Shown: positions 34,608 to 44,296, counted from the first letter of the stretch. The stretch is DNA of 64,000 bases from Erythrobacter sp. SG61-1L (GCF_001305965.1 NZ_JXQC01000003.1:3186861-3250860), one strand, 5' to 3'. Notes: generated by a model from the sequence alone, not told the origin. Program-made: numbers and translations.

Positions 34608-35765
34608 ATGATCGATATTCGCGAAGCAGGCTGGCTCACGCCCGAACGGGTGCGCGGCTATGCCGTGCTGCTGTGCCTTGCCTCGCTGGGGCTGCTGGTC
34701 GACGCCTGGCTGAAGGCGACCGGGCCGGTCGGCAGCGATTTCCTGGCCTTCTGGGGCGCGGGGCAGGTGACCGCAGGCGGGCATCCCGCGCTGGCCTATG
34801 ATCTGGACGTGCAGGAACGCGTGCAGCTCGCCACTGGATCGCAGGGCTGGTTCGCCTACGTCAATCCGCCGCCCTTCCTGTTCATCGTCGCGCCGTTCGG
34901 CATGTTGCCCTTCCCGCTGGCGTGGATCGCCTGGGTGGCCGGAACCTATGCGCTATGGGCATGGGCCGCGATCCGCGCCTTTCCGCGCTACTGGCTGCCG
35001 GTGCTGGCCTTCCCCGGTGCACTGATCGCGGCAGGCCATGCGCAGAACGGATTGCTGACCGGCGCGCTGCTGGTGGGCGGGGTTGCCCTGCTGGACCGCA
35101 GGCCGCTGCTGGCGGGCGCCCTGCTTGGCGCGCTGATTATCAAGCCGCATCTGGCGCTGCTGATCCCCTTCTGGCTGGCGGCAGGCGGGCGGTGGAAGGC
35201 CTTCGCGGCAGCCGGTTGCAGTGCGGTGGGGCTGCTGGCCCTGTCATGGGCGGCGTTCGGCACAGCCACGATGCAGGCCTATATGACCAGCTGGGAAGTC
35301 AGCAGCGTCATCATGCAGGTGGCCGATGCGGATTTCTATCTGCGGCTGTCCACCTTCTATGGCCAGCTAAGCCTGTTCATGCCCAGCTCCGTTGCGCTGG
35401 CAGTGCAGGTCGCGCTGGCGGCGGCGATGCTGGGGTTGACCGTGATCTCATGGCGCAGGTTCGGGCAGGATGGCATGGCCACCGGCGCGCTGATGCTGGC
35501 CTGCACGGCCATCGCCTCGCCCTATCTGTTCAATTACGATCTGCCCTTCCTGATCCTGCCGGTGATGTGGCTGGTGCTGCGCGGGCAGGCAGAAGGCTGG
35601 CGGCATTGGGAAAAGCTTGCCGTGATCGCACTCTATTTCGCGCCCTATGCCACGCGCGCGGCGGCGCTGCCGCTGGGCATCAACCTGATGCCGCTGGCGG
35701 CCGCGCTGCTCGTCTGGCTGATCTGGACGCGCGGCGGAAAGCCGCGGCAGGATCAGTATTCCTGA
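34608..35765 (+). CDS. Glycosyltransferase family 87 (DUF2029) membrane protein
   Basis: A 385-residue polytopic protein with about nine to ten hydrophobic helices. The first periplasmic loop has GSDFLAFWGAGQV, and YVNPPPFLFIVAPFGMLPF follows; these fit the GT-C fold family GT87, whose known members transfer mannose from polyprenyl-phosphate mannose. A manC-manA pair is 12 kb away, but a link is only inferred. Its 3' end overlaps the convergent AGCS gene by 13 bases. Confidence 0.8.
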   Translation: MIDIREAGWLTPERVRGYAVLLCLASLGLLVDAWLKATGPVGSDFLAFWGAGQVTAGGHPALAYDLDVQERVQLATGSQGWFAYVNPPPFLFIVAPFGMLPFPLAWIAWVAGTYALWAWAAIRAFPRYWLPVLAFPGALIAAGHAQNGLLTGALLVGGVALLDRRPLLAGALLGALIIKPHLALLIPFWLAAGGRWKAFAAAGCSAVGLLALSWAAFGTATMQAYMTSWEVSSVIMQVADADFYLRLSTFYGQLSLFMPSSVALAVQVALAAAMLGLTVISWRRFGQDGMATGALMLACTAIASPYLFNYDLPFLILPVMWLVLRGQAEGWRHWEKLAVIALYFAPYATRAAALPLGINLMPLAAALLVWLIWTRGGKPRQDQYS

Positions 35766-37264
35766 GGTTCCTCGTCCGTCTCGGTGCCGTAATCGGTGCC
35801 GGCAAAACGGTCACCCTTTGCCAGCTTGAACACCACGCCGGAAAGCAGCGCCAGCGCAACCAGGTTAGGCAGGGCCATGGCGGCATTGGCGATGTCGCCA
35901 AGGCGCCAGACCAGTTCCAGCGGCTGGGTCGAAGCCAGGAAGATGGCCATGCACCACAGCACGCGCCAGGTGATGTGCAGCGCCTTTTCGCCCTTGCGGT
36001 TCGATCCGGGCACACGGTCATAGAAGAAGGTGATCGCCCGTTCCCCGTAATAGGACCAGGTGAGCAGCGTGGTGTAGACGAACAGGATCAGCGCAATCCC
36101 CGCCACCAGCGTGCCGATGGGCACGCCGCCCACCATCGCGGGGAAGGCCGCGGCAAAGGCGCCGGACGTCATGGCAAAGCCGTTGAGGTCCGATTGCCAG
36201 GCATGCAGAACCGGCTGGCCGCCGGTGGTGAAATTGCCTTCTACGGTCAGGATCACCAGCGCGGTCAGGGTGCAGATCACGATGGTGTCGATGAAAGTGC
36301 CCATCATCGCCATGCGGCCCTGCTGCACCGGGTCTTCCGTCTGCGCCACGGCATGGGCGATGGGGGTGGAGCCTTGCCCGGCCTCGTTGGAGAACAGGCC
36401 GCGCGCCACGCCTGCGCGGATCGCCACGATCACCGCCGCCCCGGCAAAACCGCCCGCCGCGCTTTGCGGATTGAACGCACCGCCGAAGATCAGGGCGAAG
36501 GTTTCAGGCACGTCGCGGATGTTCAGCGCAATGGCCAGCACCGCCATCACGATATAGGCCAGGGCCATCACCGGCACGATCTTCTCGGCAAAGCTGCCGA
36601 TCGACTTGATGCCGCCGATAATCACCACGAAGACGGCGATGGCCACGATCAGCCCGCCCAGCCATTCCTCGATACCGAACAGTTCGTTGAGGCCATCGGC
36701 CACGGCATTGGCCTGCACCGAATTGCCGGTGACGAGGGCGGAAACCATGGTGCCCACGCAGAAGACCAGCGCCAGCCAGCGCCATTTGGGGCCAAGGCCG
36801 CGCATGATGTAGGTCATCGGGCCGCCGCGATGCACCCCGTCGGACGTGGTCTCGCGGAAACGAATCGCCAGCGCCCCTTCGGCAAAGGCCAGCGCCATGC
36901 CGATCAGCGCGGTGATCCACATCCAGAAGATCGCGCCCGGTCCGCCCAGCGCGATGGCCGTGGCGACGCCGGTAAGGTTGCCGGTGCCGACCTGCCCGGA
37001 CAATGCGGTTGAGAGCGCGGCGAAGGGCGAGATCTCGCCCGCGCCATGCGCCTTGCGGCCCTTGAACAGACCGGCAAAGGCCGTGCCCAGCGACAGGATG
37101 GGGGAGAAACGCAGGCCGACCATCATATAAAGGCCGATGCCGAACAGGATGATCACCATCGGCGGAAAAGGCAGGGCCTGCGCGCCGTCCCACGTTCCGC
37201 CCCAGATGAAGTCGGACACATTCGTGATGTGATCGATCAGCCCCGCCGGTTGCCCTGCCGCCAT
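35753..37264 (-). CDS. Alanine/glycine:cation symporter (AGCS family)
   Basis: Sodium-coupled uptake of alanine or glycine. The 503-residue protein has about eleven membrane segments and the family marks GQVGTGNLTGVATAIALGGP and LFSNEAGQGSTPIAHAVAQT. It sits between the GT87 gene and secE. Confidence 0.92.
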   Translation of the reverse strand: MAAGQPAGLIDHITNVSDFIWGGTWDGAQALPFPPMVIILFGIGLYMMVGLRFSPILSLGTAFAGLFKGRKAHGAGEISPFAALSTALSGQVGTGNLTGVATAIALGGPGAIFWMWITALIGMALAFAEGALAIRFRETTSDGVHRGGPMTYIMRGLGPKWRWLALVFCVGTMVSALVTGNSVQANAVADGLNELFGIEEWLGGLIVAIAVFVVIIGGIKSIGSFAEKIVPVMALAYIVMAVLAIALNIRDVPETFALIFGGAFNPQSAAGGFAGAAVIVAIRAGVARGLFSNEAGQGSTPIAHAVAQTEDPVQQGRMAMMGTFIDTIVICTLTALVILTVEGNFTTGGQPVLHAWQSDLNGFAMTSGAFAAAFPAMVGGVPIGTLVAGIALILFVYTTLLTWSYYGERAITFFYDRVPGSNRKGEKALHITWRVLWCMAIFLASTQPLELVWRLGDIANAAMALPNLVALALLSGVVFKLAKGDRFAGTDYGTETDEEPQEY

Positions 37265-37582
37265 ACTGTCATACCCCCCGATACATTACCAAGCCGGGGA
37301 GGCTATCGGCACATCCCGCCGGGCGCCAGTGCCCGATGCAATATTTCCCGCAATGCGAAACCACAGGCGGGCGGCTCGGCAGGCGGGGCGAATCGCAATT
37401 CGCCGCTATCTTGCCTTCGGCGCCTCTCTTGCCATCGGGTTGCACCATCGCTACATGCGGCCGGGCTTTCCGACATCGGAGAATCCTTGCCCCTCCCGGT
37501 AAATTGCCGGGGCGGCGACGATCCTTTGCCGGAATGCATGACAAGTTTGTTTGCCGATCGCGAAAACGAAAGCGAGATAACC
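37265..37582. other. Intergenic region upstream of secE
   Basis: A 318-bp gap between the divergent AGCS and secE genes. It must hold both promoters, but I found no convincing -35/-10 pair. A run of CTTGCC-like repeats around 37411-37435 is the only texture noticed. Confidence 0.5.
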
Positions 37583-37777
37583 ATGGCCAAGATCAATCCC
37601 GGCGAATTCATGCGCCAGGTGCAGGCGGAAGCCCGCAAGGTAGTGTGGCCCACGCGTCAGGAAACCGTCACCACGGCTATCTTCGTGGCGATCATGATGG
37701 TGATCCTGTCGGTGTTCTTCCTGGGTGTCGACACGCTGTTTTCCATGATCGTCCAGTGGCTGCTGTCGCTGGCCTGA
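37583..37777 (+). CDS. secE: Preprotein translocase subunit SecE
   Basis: A 64-residue single-helix protein of the SecYEG channel. The conserved cytoplasmic motif EARKVVWPTRQETV precedes one membrane helix at about 32-60. The ATG at 37583 starts MAKINPGEF; the upstream open frame is not gene-like. First gene of secE-nusG. Confidence 0.95.
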   Translation: MAKINPGEFMRQVQAEARKVVWPTRQETVTTAIFVAIMMVILSVFFLGVDTLFSMIVQWLLSLA

Positions 37778-37805
37778 GGCTGACGCAAGAGACGGAACCG
37801 TAACA

Positions 37806-38342
37806 ATGTCCCGCTGGTACATCATCCACGCCTATTCGGGCTTCGAGAACAAGGTACGCGATTCGATCATTTCGGAAGCGGAACGCATGGGCCTCTCCGA
37901 AGGGGTTGAGCAGGTCGAAGTTCCGGCCGAGACGATCACCGAAGTGAAGCGCGGCAAGAAGGTCCAGGTCGAGCGCAAGACGATGCCCGGCTATGTCCTT
38001 GCCAAGCTGAACCTCAACGATGACGTGTATCACCTCATCAAGAACACTCCGAAGGTGACCGGTTTCCTCGGCCCCAACGGCAAGCCGCAGCCGATTTCGG
38101 AACGCGAGGCCGCCCGCTATTTCGGCGCGCGCGAAGAAGCCGCCGCGATGCCGAAGCGCGAAGTCCACGTCGATTACGAAATCGGCGATCAGGTCAAGGT
38201 GCTGGAAGGCCCCTTCAGCAGCTTCACCGGCGTGGTGGAAGAGCTGGATTTCGACAAGAACAAGGTCAAGGTTTCGGTCTCGATCTTCGGCCGCGCGACT
38301 CCGGTCGAGCTGGATTTCGAGCACGTCGAACTTTCCAAGTAA
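37806..38342 (+). CDS. nusG: Transcription termination/antitermination protein NusG
   Basis: A 178-residue NusG with the N-terminal NGN domain ([19 protein letters not shown], residues 3 on) and a C-terminal KOW domain with [20 protein letters not shown]. It couples RNA polymerase to Rho or ribosomes. It lies 28 bases after secE. Confidence 0.97.
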   Translation: MSRWYIIHAYSGFENKVRDSIISEAERMGLSEGVEQVEVPAETITEVKRGKKVQVERKTMPGYVLAKLNLNDDVYHLIKNTPKVTGFLGPNGKPQPISEREAARYFGAREEAAAMPKREVHVDYEIGDQVKVLEGPFSSFTGVVEELDFDKNKVKVSVSIFGRATPVELDFEHVELSK

Positions 38343-38559
38343 GCTGGCCCGACAGGTGCGTTTCCGCCCCTGTTTGCGCAGGGCGGGATCGCGGTTGTAA
38401 TTCGGCGCTTCCTGCTGTAGGGGCGCCGCTTCCCGCGTTTGCGCGCGGGATTCCGTGCGGGAGGGGCCTTGGCAGAGGCTCCGCAAAAACCGCTTAACAT
38501 GAGCCCCGGCCGGACCGGTTTGCCGCAAGGCGGGGCGACAGTGCGAAAGGAGGCCTCTC
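38343..38559 (+). promoter_or_regulatory. rplK-rplA leader region
   Basis: The 217-bp gap between nusG and rplK. A GC-rich hairpin (CCGCCCCTG...CAGGGCGGG, about 38366-38386) just after nusG may attenuate read-through, and a GC-rich foldable stretch with AAAGGAGG precedes rplK. In other bacteria L1 represses this operon by binding such a leader; the exact L1 site was not resolved here. Confidence 0.35.
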
Positions 38560-38991
38560 ATGGCCAAGAAGATTGAGGGCTATATCAAGCTCCAGGTGCC
38601 TGCCGGCTCCGCAACTCCGTCTCCGCCGATCGGCCCGGCTCTGGGTCAGCGCGGCGTGAACATCATGGAATTCTGCAAGGCGTTCAACGCCGCCACGCAG
38701 GAAATGGAAAAGGCCATGCCGATTCCGACCGTGATCACCGTCTATGCGGACCGTTCGTTCACCTTCGTCACCAAGACGCCGCCCGCCACCTTCCTGATCA
38801 AGAAGGCCGCCAACCTGAAGTCGGGCTCGAAGGAGCCGGGCAAGGTTTCGGCCGGAACGATCAAGCGCTCGCAGCTCGCCGAGATCGCACAGGCCAAGAT
38901 GGCCGATCTCAACGCGAACGATATCGAGCAGGCGACCAAGATCATCGAAGGCTCCGCGCGTTCGATGGGCCTCGAAGTGGTGGAGGGCTGA
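38560..38991 (+). CDS. rplK: 50S ribosomal protein L11
   Basis: The 143-residue L11 begins [20 protein letters not shown] with the [19 protein letters not shown] motif and ends in the RNA-binding domain ([20 protein letters not shown]). An AAAGGAGG site precedes the ATG. Confidence 0.98.
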   Translation: MAKKIEGYIKLQVPAGSATPSPPIGPALGQRGVNIMEFCKAFNAATQEMEKAMPIPTVITVYADRSFTFVTKTPPATFLIKKAANLKSGSKEPGKVSAGTIKRSQLAEIAQAKMADLNANDIEQATKIIEGSARSMGLEVVEG

Positions 38992-38995
38992 GAAC

Positions 38996-39694
38996 ATGGC
39001 CAAGCAGAGCAAGAAGCAGAAGGCGCTCGTCGCCAAGCTCGACGCCGACAAGCTGTACAGCGTTGACGAAGCGCTCGCGACCCTGCGCGAGAACGCCAGC
39101 AAGAAGTTCGACGAAACCGTCGAAATCGCGATGAACCTGGGCGTCGATCCGCGCCACGCCGACCAGATGGTCCGCGGCATGGTTTCGCTCCCGGCCGGTA
39201 CCGGCAAGGACATGCGCGTCGCCGTTTTCGCCAAGGACGCCAAGGCCGCCGAAGCTCTTGAAGCCGGTGCGGACAAGGTCGGCGCCGAAGACCTGATGGA
39301 AGACATGCAGGCCGGCAACCTCGACTATGACCGCGTCATCGCCACCCCCGACATGATGGGTGTGGTCGGCCGTCTCGGTAAGGTGCTCGGCCCCAAGGGC
39401 CTGATGCCGAACCCGAAGCTGGGCACGGTGACCATGGACGTCGCCACCGCGGTGAAGACCGCCAAGGCCGGCCAGGTTGAATTCCGCGTCGAAAAGCAGG
39501 GCATCATCCACTCGGGCATCGGCAAGCTCTCCTTCTCGGACGAGCAGCTGAAGTCGAACTTCGACGCTTTCGTCGATGCGATCGTCAAGGCCAAGCCGTC
39601 GGGTTCGAAGGGCAAGTATGTCCGCAAGATCTCGGTGACCTCGACCATGGGTCCGGGCCTCAAGATCGACACCACGGAAATCGCCGGCGCGTAA
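38996..39694 (+). CDS. rplA: 50S ribosomal protein L1
   Basis: The 232-residue L1 carries [20 protein letters not shown] and [20 protein letters not shown]. It starts 4 bases after rplK. A strong terminator follows, and no rplJ-rplL-rpoBC genes come next, so the rplKA and rpoBC clusters are separate in this genome. Confidence 0.98.
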   Translation: MAKQSKKQKALVAKLDADKLYSVDEALATLRENASKKFDETVEIAMNLGVDPRHADQMVRGMVSLPAGTGKDMRVAVFAKDAKAAEALEAGADKVGAEDLMEDMQAGNLDYDRVIATPDMMGVVGRLGKVLGPKGLMPNPKLGTVTMDVATAVKTAKAGQVEFRVEKQGIIHSGIGKLSFSDEQLKSNFDAFVDAIVKAKPSGSKGKYVRKISVTSTMGPGLKIDTTEIAGA

Positions 39695-39721
39695 TTCACG
39701 CGACAAAGCGAAATCACCAAG

Positions 39722-39751
39722 GGGCCGGGGGAGCAATCCTCCGGCCCTTTT
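39722..39751 (+). terminator. Rho-independent terminator after rplA
   Basis: GGGCCGG(GG)GAG and CTCCGGCCC (39722-39731, 39739-39747) form a stem around a short loop and are followed by TTTT at 39748-39751. Confidence 0.8.
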
Positions 39752-39788
39752 GCTTTGCCTGCATTCTGCCGGGCGCTACGCTGCGGGC

Positions 39789-40187
39789 ATGACCGAGAAG
39801 AGCCCATCCGAATTGATCGACGAGCGGATCGCAGCACTCGCTGACTGGCGCGGCGAAGTGCTCGCTCGTCTGCGCGGCCTTATCCATCAGGCACTGCCGG
39901 AAGTGGCGGAGCAGGTGAAGTGGCGCAAGCCCTCCAACCCGTTGGGTGTTCCGGTGTGGGAGGATGCAGGCATCCTCTGCACGGGGGAGGTCTACAAGGA
40001 CAAGGTGAAGCTCACCTTCGCCCGTGGTGCCGCGCTGGAGGATCCAGCGGGCCTGTTCAATGCCAGCCTGGACGGCAATGCCCGCCGTGCCATCGACCTG
40101 TATGAAGGTGACGAAGTGGATGCTGACGCATTCACGGCGCTGATGCACGCCGCGGCCCTGTTGAACCGGAGCAAGGCGAAAGTCTGA
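39789..40187 (+). CDS. DUF1801 (YdhG-like) protein
   Basis: A 132-residue protein with the DUF1801 pattern: [44 protein letters not shown] and [11 protein letters not shown]. Fold is a SRPBCC-unrelated alpha/beta domain; function unknown. The ATG at 39789 is chosen because the residues upstream lie inside the rplA terminator. Confidence 0.82.
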   Translation: MTEKSPSELIDERIAALADWRGEVLARLRGLIHQALPEVAEQVKWRKPSNPLGVPVWEDAGILCTGEVYKDKVKLTFARGAALEDPAGLFNASLDGNARRAIDLYEGDEVDADAFTALMHAAALLNRSKAKV

Positions 40188-40212
40188 GGTTCTCCCAGGC
40201 CCAAAAAGAAAC

Positions 40213-40236
40213 GGGGCGGCACCCGCATGCCGCCCC
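40213..40236 (-). terminator. Rho-independent terminator of the TonB receptor gene
   Basis: GGGGCGGCA (40213-40221) pairs with TGCCGCCCC (40228-40236), a 9-bp perfect stem. On the minus strand it is followed by GTTTCTTTTTGG, a T-rich tail, 30 bases past the receptor stop. Confidence 0.75.
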
Positions 40237-40265
40237 GCCTCATTTCGATCGCGAGAGGACTGCGA

Positions 40266-42587
40266 TCAGAAGTTGCGCTTCACGCTCACTGCAAATTCGC
40301 GCGGACGGCCGGGCAGGCCATAGGCATTGCCCGACTGGCTGACGCGGTCATACTTGTTCGCGTAATAGAACTTGTCGGTCAGGTTGGTGGCCGACAGGGC
40401 AACTTCCCAATCCTTGTCCTGCGAACGGAAAGTCAGACGGGCATTGAGCAGCCCGCGCGATTCCACCCGGCCCAGCAAGAAGCCTTCGATGCTGTTGGGG
40501 ATGTTGCTTTCCATGTCCGACTGCCAGGTCCAGTCCACGCGCGGCGTGAGCGAACCGAGGCCTTCCAGCGGGATTTCGTACTGGGCGCCGATGGCATATT
40601 TCCATTCCGGCACGAAGGGCGCCTTGGTCACGCCCGGCACGATGCCGGAACCTTCGATGCCGCTGACGAAATCGAACTTGGTGTAGCTGACCGAACCGTC
40701 GATCGAGAGGCCTTCCACCGGCTGTGCGTCGAATTCCACTTCGAAGCCGTCGATCTTGGCATCGCCCACATTGCGGGTGGCCGAACAGAACTGAGGCAGC
40801 GGATCGGGGGTGAGGTCGGGGCAGTAACTGACCAGGCCCTGATAGTTGTTGTAGTCCGTATGGTAATAGGCTGCGTTCAACCGAAGCCTGCGGTTGAACA
40901 GCATGGTTTTGAGGCCAGCCTCATACGAAGTCGCCGTTTCCTGTTCGAATGGCTTGACTTGGGTTTCGTAATAGGGCCGCGGGTTAATGCCACCACCCTT
41001 GAAGCCAGTAGAAATCTGACCGTAGAAGCGGATGTCGTTCACAATCTCGTAGTCAGCCGCGATGCGCCAGTCGACACGATCTCCTGAAAAGCTTGCCTTG
41101 AGCCCGTCTAGACCGGCCACACGGAAATCTGTTGGCACGCCCGGCAGTGGGCTGGTGCGGCTGAAGGTGTAGGTCTTGTTCTCGTCCGTATAACGCACGC
41201 CCGCAGTGAGGTTGAACCGATCGGTGAGATGCGCCACGCCGTGGATGAAGGCCGACTTGGAGGTCTGCTTGAACGGATCGTTCGAGACGAAGTCCAGCCC
41301 GGCTGCGCCCACGTTGACGCGGCCCCCGATGCTGCTGTCGCCCTTGTAGTAATAGCCGCCCACGGTCATTTCGAACATGTCGCTCAGGCTGGCCGAGAGG
41401 CGCAGTTCCTGAGTGAACTGGTCATGGTCGAAGATGGTCGTGTTGTTGGAGACGTTCTCGGGCGAATTGTCGCCATCCCACGAGCTTTTGCCGTCCGCGT
41501 GGCGGAAGGCAGTGATCGAGGTGAGAGTGACGGTGTCGCTCAGGCCGATCTCGAGATTGTTCGAGAAGCCCCAGGAATTGACGTAGCTGATCGCCGGGTT
41601 GGTGTACTGGTCCGCCAGCCCCGGATAGCCGGTGTAGGTGGCGTAGTTGGTGTATTCTTCCGGCCCGGTGACATAGTCATTGCCGTTGATCGGCGGCAGG
41701 AAGATCGCCTTGCCCGGCGAGGCTTCTGAACGGTCCCGCGTGACGTCGGCGATGAAGTTGTTCTCGATCCGGTCGTTCACGATCCAGCGCAGCGCCGCGC
41801 GCCCGGCAAGCACGTTCTGCCCGCCTTCGGTGCCGATCACGCAATCTTCGGCTGCCGATGCCAGCGATCCGCCGGGGGCGGGGTTGCCAGTGACGCATTC
41901 ATAGTCGAGCCGCTTGAGGTAGCCGTCGGAATATTTGCCCACGCCGGTAAGGCGCAGATAGAGCTTGTCGGGCACCAGAGTGGCATTGCCCGCAGCCTTG
42001 ATGCCGAGGCGGCCGAAGGAACCGACCGTGGCTTCCACATAGGCATCGGGATCGTCATTCGGCTTGCGGCTGAACAGCTTGATCGAACCGCCGATGGAGT
42101 TCTTGCCCGAAAGAGTACCCTGCGGGCCGCGCAGGATTTCCACCCGTTCAAGATCGACGAGGTCGAAAGCGCTGGCGAAGGAAATGCCGTAATAGACATC
42201 GTCGATATAGATGCCGACGCCCGGTTCGTTCGGGAACTGGAAGTCGCTCTGGCCGATGCCGCGGATATTGGCTGCGGCGGTCTGTGCGCCGCCACCCTGG
42301 CCGCCTGCGGTGAAGCTGACGCTGGGCGCGCGCTGGGCAACATCCTGCACGTTGGTCTGGCTGCGGGCTTCCATCAGTTCCGCATCGACGGCGGTGATAG
42401 CCAGCGGGGTTTCCTGGATATTCTGGCTCTGGAACTGGGCGGTCACGATGATTTCGTGAATGCCGCCTTCCTGGCTGCTGCCCTCATCCTGGGCAAAGGC
42501 GGTCCCTCCGGCAAAGAGCGACACGGCAATGGCGAGATTTGCGGCGCCGGCGCGGAATGCACGCGGCGAAAGGCCGATAGGCATCAT
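40266..42587 (-). CDS. TonB-dependent receptor (first)
   Basis: Outer-membrane transporter that uses TonB energy. The 773-residue protein has a signal peptide (cleavage about residue 32), a plug domain (ETPLAITAVDAELMEARSQT, VDLERVEILRGPQGTLSGKN) and a 22-strand barrel ending in the usual aromatic C-terminus VKRNF. Plug motifs fit the broad receptor class used by sphingomonads for aromatic and other carbon sources. Substrate not identifiable. Its promoter contains a long palindromic operator. Confidence 0.93.
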   Translation of the reverse strand: MMPIGLSPRAFRAGAANLAIAVSLFAGGTAFAQDEGSSQEGGIHEIIVTAQFQSQNIQETPLAITAVDAELMEARSQTNVQDVAQRAPSVSFTAGGQGGGAQTAAANIRGIGQSDFQFPNEPGVGIYIDDVYYGISFASAFDLVDLERVEILRGPQGTLSGKNSIGGSIKLFSRKPNDDPDAYVEATVGSFGRLGIKAAGNATLVPDKLYLRLTGVGKYSDGYLKRLDYECVTGNPAPGGSLASAAEDCVIGTEGGQNVLAGRAALRWIVNDRIENNFIADVTRDRSEASPGKAIFLPPINGNDYVTGPEEYTNYATYTGYPGLADQYTNPAISYVNSWGFSNNLEIGLSDTVTLTSITAFRHADGKSSWDGDNSPENVSNNTTIFDHDQFTQELRLSASLSDMFEMTVGGYYYKGDSSIGGRVNVGAAGLDFVSNDPFKQTSKSAFIHGVAHLTDRFNLTAGVRYTDENKTYTFSRTSPLPGVPTDFRVAGLDGLKASFSGDRVDWRIAADYEIVNDIRFYGQISTGFKGGGINPRPYYETQVKPFEQETATSYEAGLKTMLFNRRLRLNAAYYHTDYNNYQGLVSYCPDLTPDPLPQFCSATRNVGDAKIDGFEVEFDAQPVEGLSIDGSVSYTKFDFVSGIEGSGIVPGVTKAPFVPEWKYAIGAQYEIPLEGLGSLTPRVDWTWQSDMESNIPNSIEGFLLGRVESRGLLNARLTFRSQDKDWEVALSATNLTDKFYYANKYDRVSQSGNAYGLPGRPREFAVSVKRNF

Positions 42588-42616
42588 CTGACTCCCTAGT
42601 ATGTTGTACCGCTAAT

Positions 42617-42645
42617 GTAACGGGTGTTAATTTAACGCCAGTTAC
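42617..42645 (-). promoter_or_regulatory. Palindromic operator overlapping the -10 of the first TonB receptor promoter
   Basis: GTAAC-N4-GTTAA-T-TTAAC-N4-GTTAC is exactly symmetric about base 42631. Its last half-site overlaps the -10 element. Confidence 0.65.
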
Positions 42646-42669
42646 AATGGACCGTTCCCGCCTTGTCAA
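42641..42669 (-). promoter_or_regulatory. Sigma70-type promoter of the first TonB receptor
   Basis: Minus strand -35 TTGACA (42664-42669) and -10 TGTAAC (42641-42646) with 17-bp spacing, about 54 bases before the start codon. Confidence 0.6.
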
Positions 42670-42776
42670 CAGGCTGCACAGTGCCACGCGCGAAATTGCG
42701 CCTTGGCCGGTGCAAGCGGGCAACAGGCCTTTGGAAGATCGCTATTTTTGATCGAGGCCCGGAATGGGCCGTCTGC

Positions 42777-43367
42777 TCAGCGCAGATTCTCGGCTGTGTA
42801 GCACTCGATCACGGTGCTGATCGGACGTCCGTCCGGCAGGCGCAAAACGGCGCGGTGGTGGAGGATCGTGTCGGGCGGACAGCCCTCTATCGGCCCGCGT
42901 GTTTCGAACAGTCTTTCGCGCGTGAAGCCGAGCGACTTTACGGCCTTGCCGAAGGGAATGTCGCTCGTCTCAAGCTGTTGGTTGATCTCTGGAGTGAGCC
43001 TGCCGGGAACATACCAATTATGCGCTTCGGACAGGATCTTGTCCCCGCAGCGCAGCGCGACGTGGCGATAGCCGACCGGCTCGCTCTCCGAGACTTCGAG
43101 CACGATCCGGTTGCGCGTCGTTGCAGGTCGGATCGGCCCGCCTGCCGGGGAGGCGACAATCCGGGCGGGCTGGGCAATGCCGCGCGCGGCGCACCAGCCT
43201 TCAAGCGCGGCCGTGGCACTGTCCTGCGCGGCAAGGGCGGCTTCGAAACGGGAAAGCAATTGCTCGTGCTGCCCCAGCTGCGCCTGTGGAGTGGCGCAGG
43301 CCGCCAGCGCCAGCGTGGCTGCGAGCACGCTGGCAGACAGGGCACGGGCAGGCTGGCGCGGCGTCAC
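42777..43367 (-). CDS. Chorismate-lyase-like lipoprotein
   Basis: A 196-residue protein with a lipoprotein signal (ALAA-C24), whose soluble part looks like a chorismate lyase/UTRA fold: VGYRHVALRCGDKILSEAHN, WYVPGRLTPEINQQLETSDI and IPFGKAVKSLGF. An exported chorismate lyase would have no substrate, so a binding role is more likely. It starts with a GTG overlapping the previous stop (GTGA). Confidence 0.6.
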   Translation of the reverse strand: MTPRQPARALSASVLAATLALAACATPQAQLGQHEQLLSRFEAALAAQDSATAALEGWCAARGIAQPARIVASPAGGPIRPATTRNRIVLEVSESEPVGYRHVALRCGDKILSEAHNWYVPGRLTPEINQQLETSDIPFGKAVKSLGFTRERLFETRGPIEGCPPDTILHHRAVLRLPDGRPISTVIECYTAENLR

Positions 43368-44296
43368 GCGATGTCGCCTTCCTCCAGCGGCCAGTTGGGG
43401 CGCATGCCATAGGGGCAGCCGGTCATGACCGCCTCAATGCGAGTGAACAGCCTCTTCTCGATCCGGAACGCCTCGCCGATTTCCCAGCTGAAGGGGCGGG
43501 TCAGGCCGGTGGTCACAGTGCGGCCGCTGGCCAGTTCATAGTCGCGTACAGTGCCGGAATGATCGAAGAAGGCGAAGGAAAAGACCACGCCCAGTTCCTC
43601 GTCGATCACCGGGAAGCGCCGGTCGCGGATGCGGTCCACGAAGCGGAAGAAGCCGGTTTCGAGCTGGGCCTTCGCGCTCATCGCCCGGAAGTCGGGCTGA
43701 TAGGGCGTGTCCCTGTCGGCAGGCTCTTCCTCCAGCGCGATGCCGGGCACTTCCGTGGTGCGAAAGCCGTTCTCGATGCGGATGCAGCCATCGGCGAAAG
43801 GATAGGCGCCTTTGCCGTCGTTCTTCTCGATCCCGCTGAAATACATATTGGCCACCCGGCGCAGTTCTTCGCGGGGCAGCCGCTCTCCCTCGGGGATCGG
43901 GGCAAACCACTCCGGGGCGGGGCCACCAGACAGGTCGAGCTGGTTGGGCCCGTCTGCGAAAGGGGCCTGCCGGGTCATCACGTCGGGCCGCGCGGCGATG
44001 GCTTCAACTTCCGCGATGCCGCCAGCATCCAGTTTCACGCGCAGCACCAGGATGGACCGCACGGCGCCTTCGGCGATGGTGGTAATTGTCGCGGCCTGTC
44101 CGCTCACCGTGTCTAGGAAGTCGTGGCGATAGGTGCCGAGCGTATCGAGCGTGCCCCACAATCCATCACCGGGGATCAGTTCCTGCCCGTTTTCCGTATA
44201 GCGCGCGCCGGGCGCCAGCCTGGCAGCGGCAGGATCATGCGCCTTCATGGCTTCGAGCACGCGCGTGATCGCGCCCGCCAGTTCCTCGCGAGTCAT
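43364..44296 (-). CDS. DUF8021 / SnoaL-like hypothetical protein
   Basis: A 310-residue soluble protein beginning with an NTF2-like helix then ARLAPGARYTENGQELIPGD, a segment typical of the DUF8021 group. The rest has NVANMYFSGIEKNDGKGAYP-like motifs (here RRVANMYFSGIEKNDGKG) and an aromatic-rich beta domain. Such proteins occur near oxidoreductases in catabolic loci, but no activity is known. It is co-translated with the downstream lipoprotein. Confidence 0.6.
   Translation of the reverse strand: MTREELAGAITRVLEAMKAHDPAAARLAPGARYTENGQELIPGDGLWGTLDTLGTYRHDFLDTVSGQAATITTIAEGAVRSILVLRVKLDAGGIAEVEAIAARPDVMTRQAPFADGPNQLDLSGGPAPEWFAPIPEGERLPREELRRVANMYFSGIEKNDGKGAYPFADGCIRIENGFRTTEVPGIALEEEPADRDTPYQPDFRAMSAKAQLETGFFRFVDRIRDRRFPVIDEELGVVFSFAFFDHSGTVRDYELASGRTVTTGLTRPFSWEIGEAFRIEKRLFTRIEAVMTGCPYGMRPNWPLEEGDIA

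Noticed and set aside
34922-37012. A 696-codon plus-strand frame
   Set aside because: It overlaps the GT87 gene out of frame and is antisense to the AGCS symporter, with repeated GH/HR/DG patterns.
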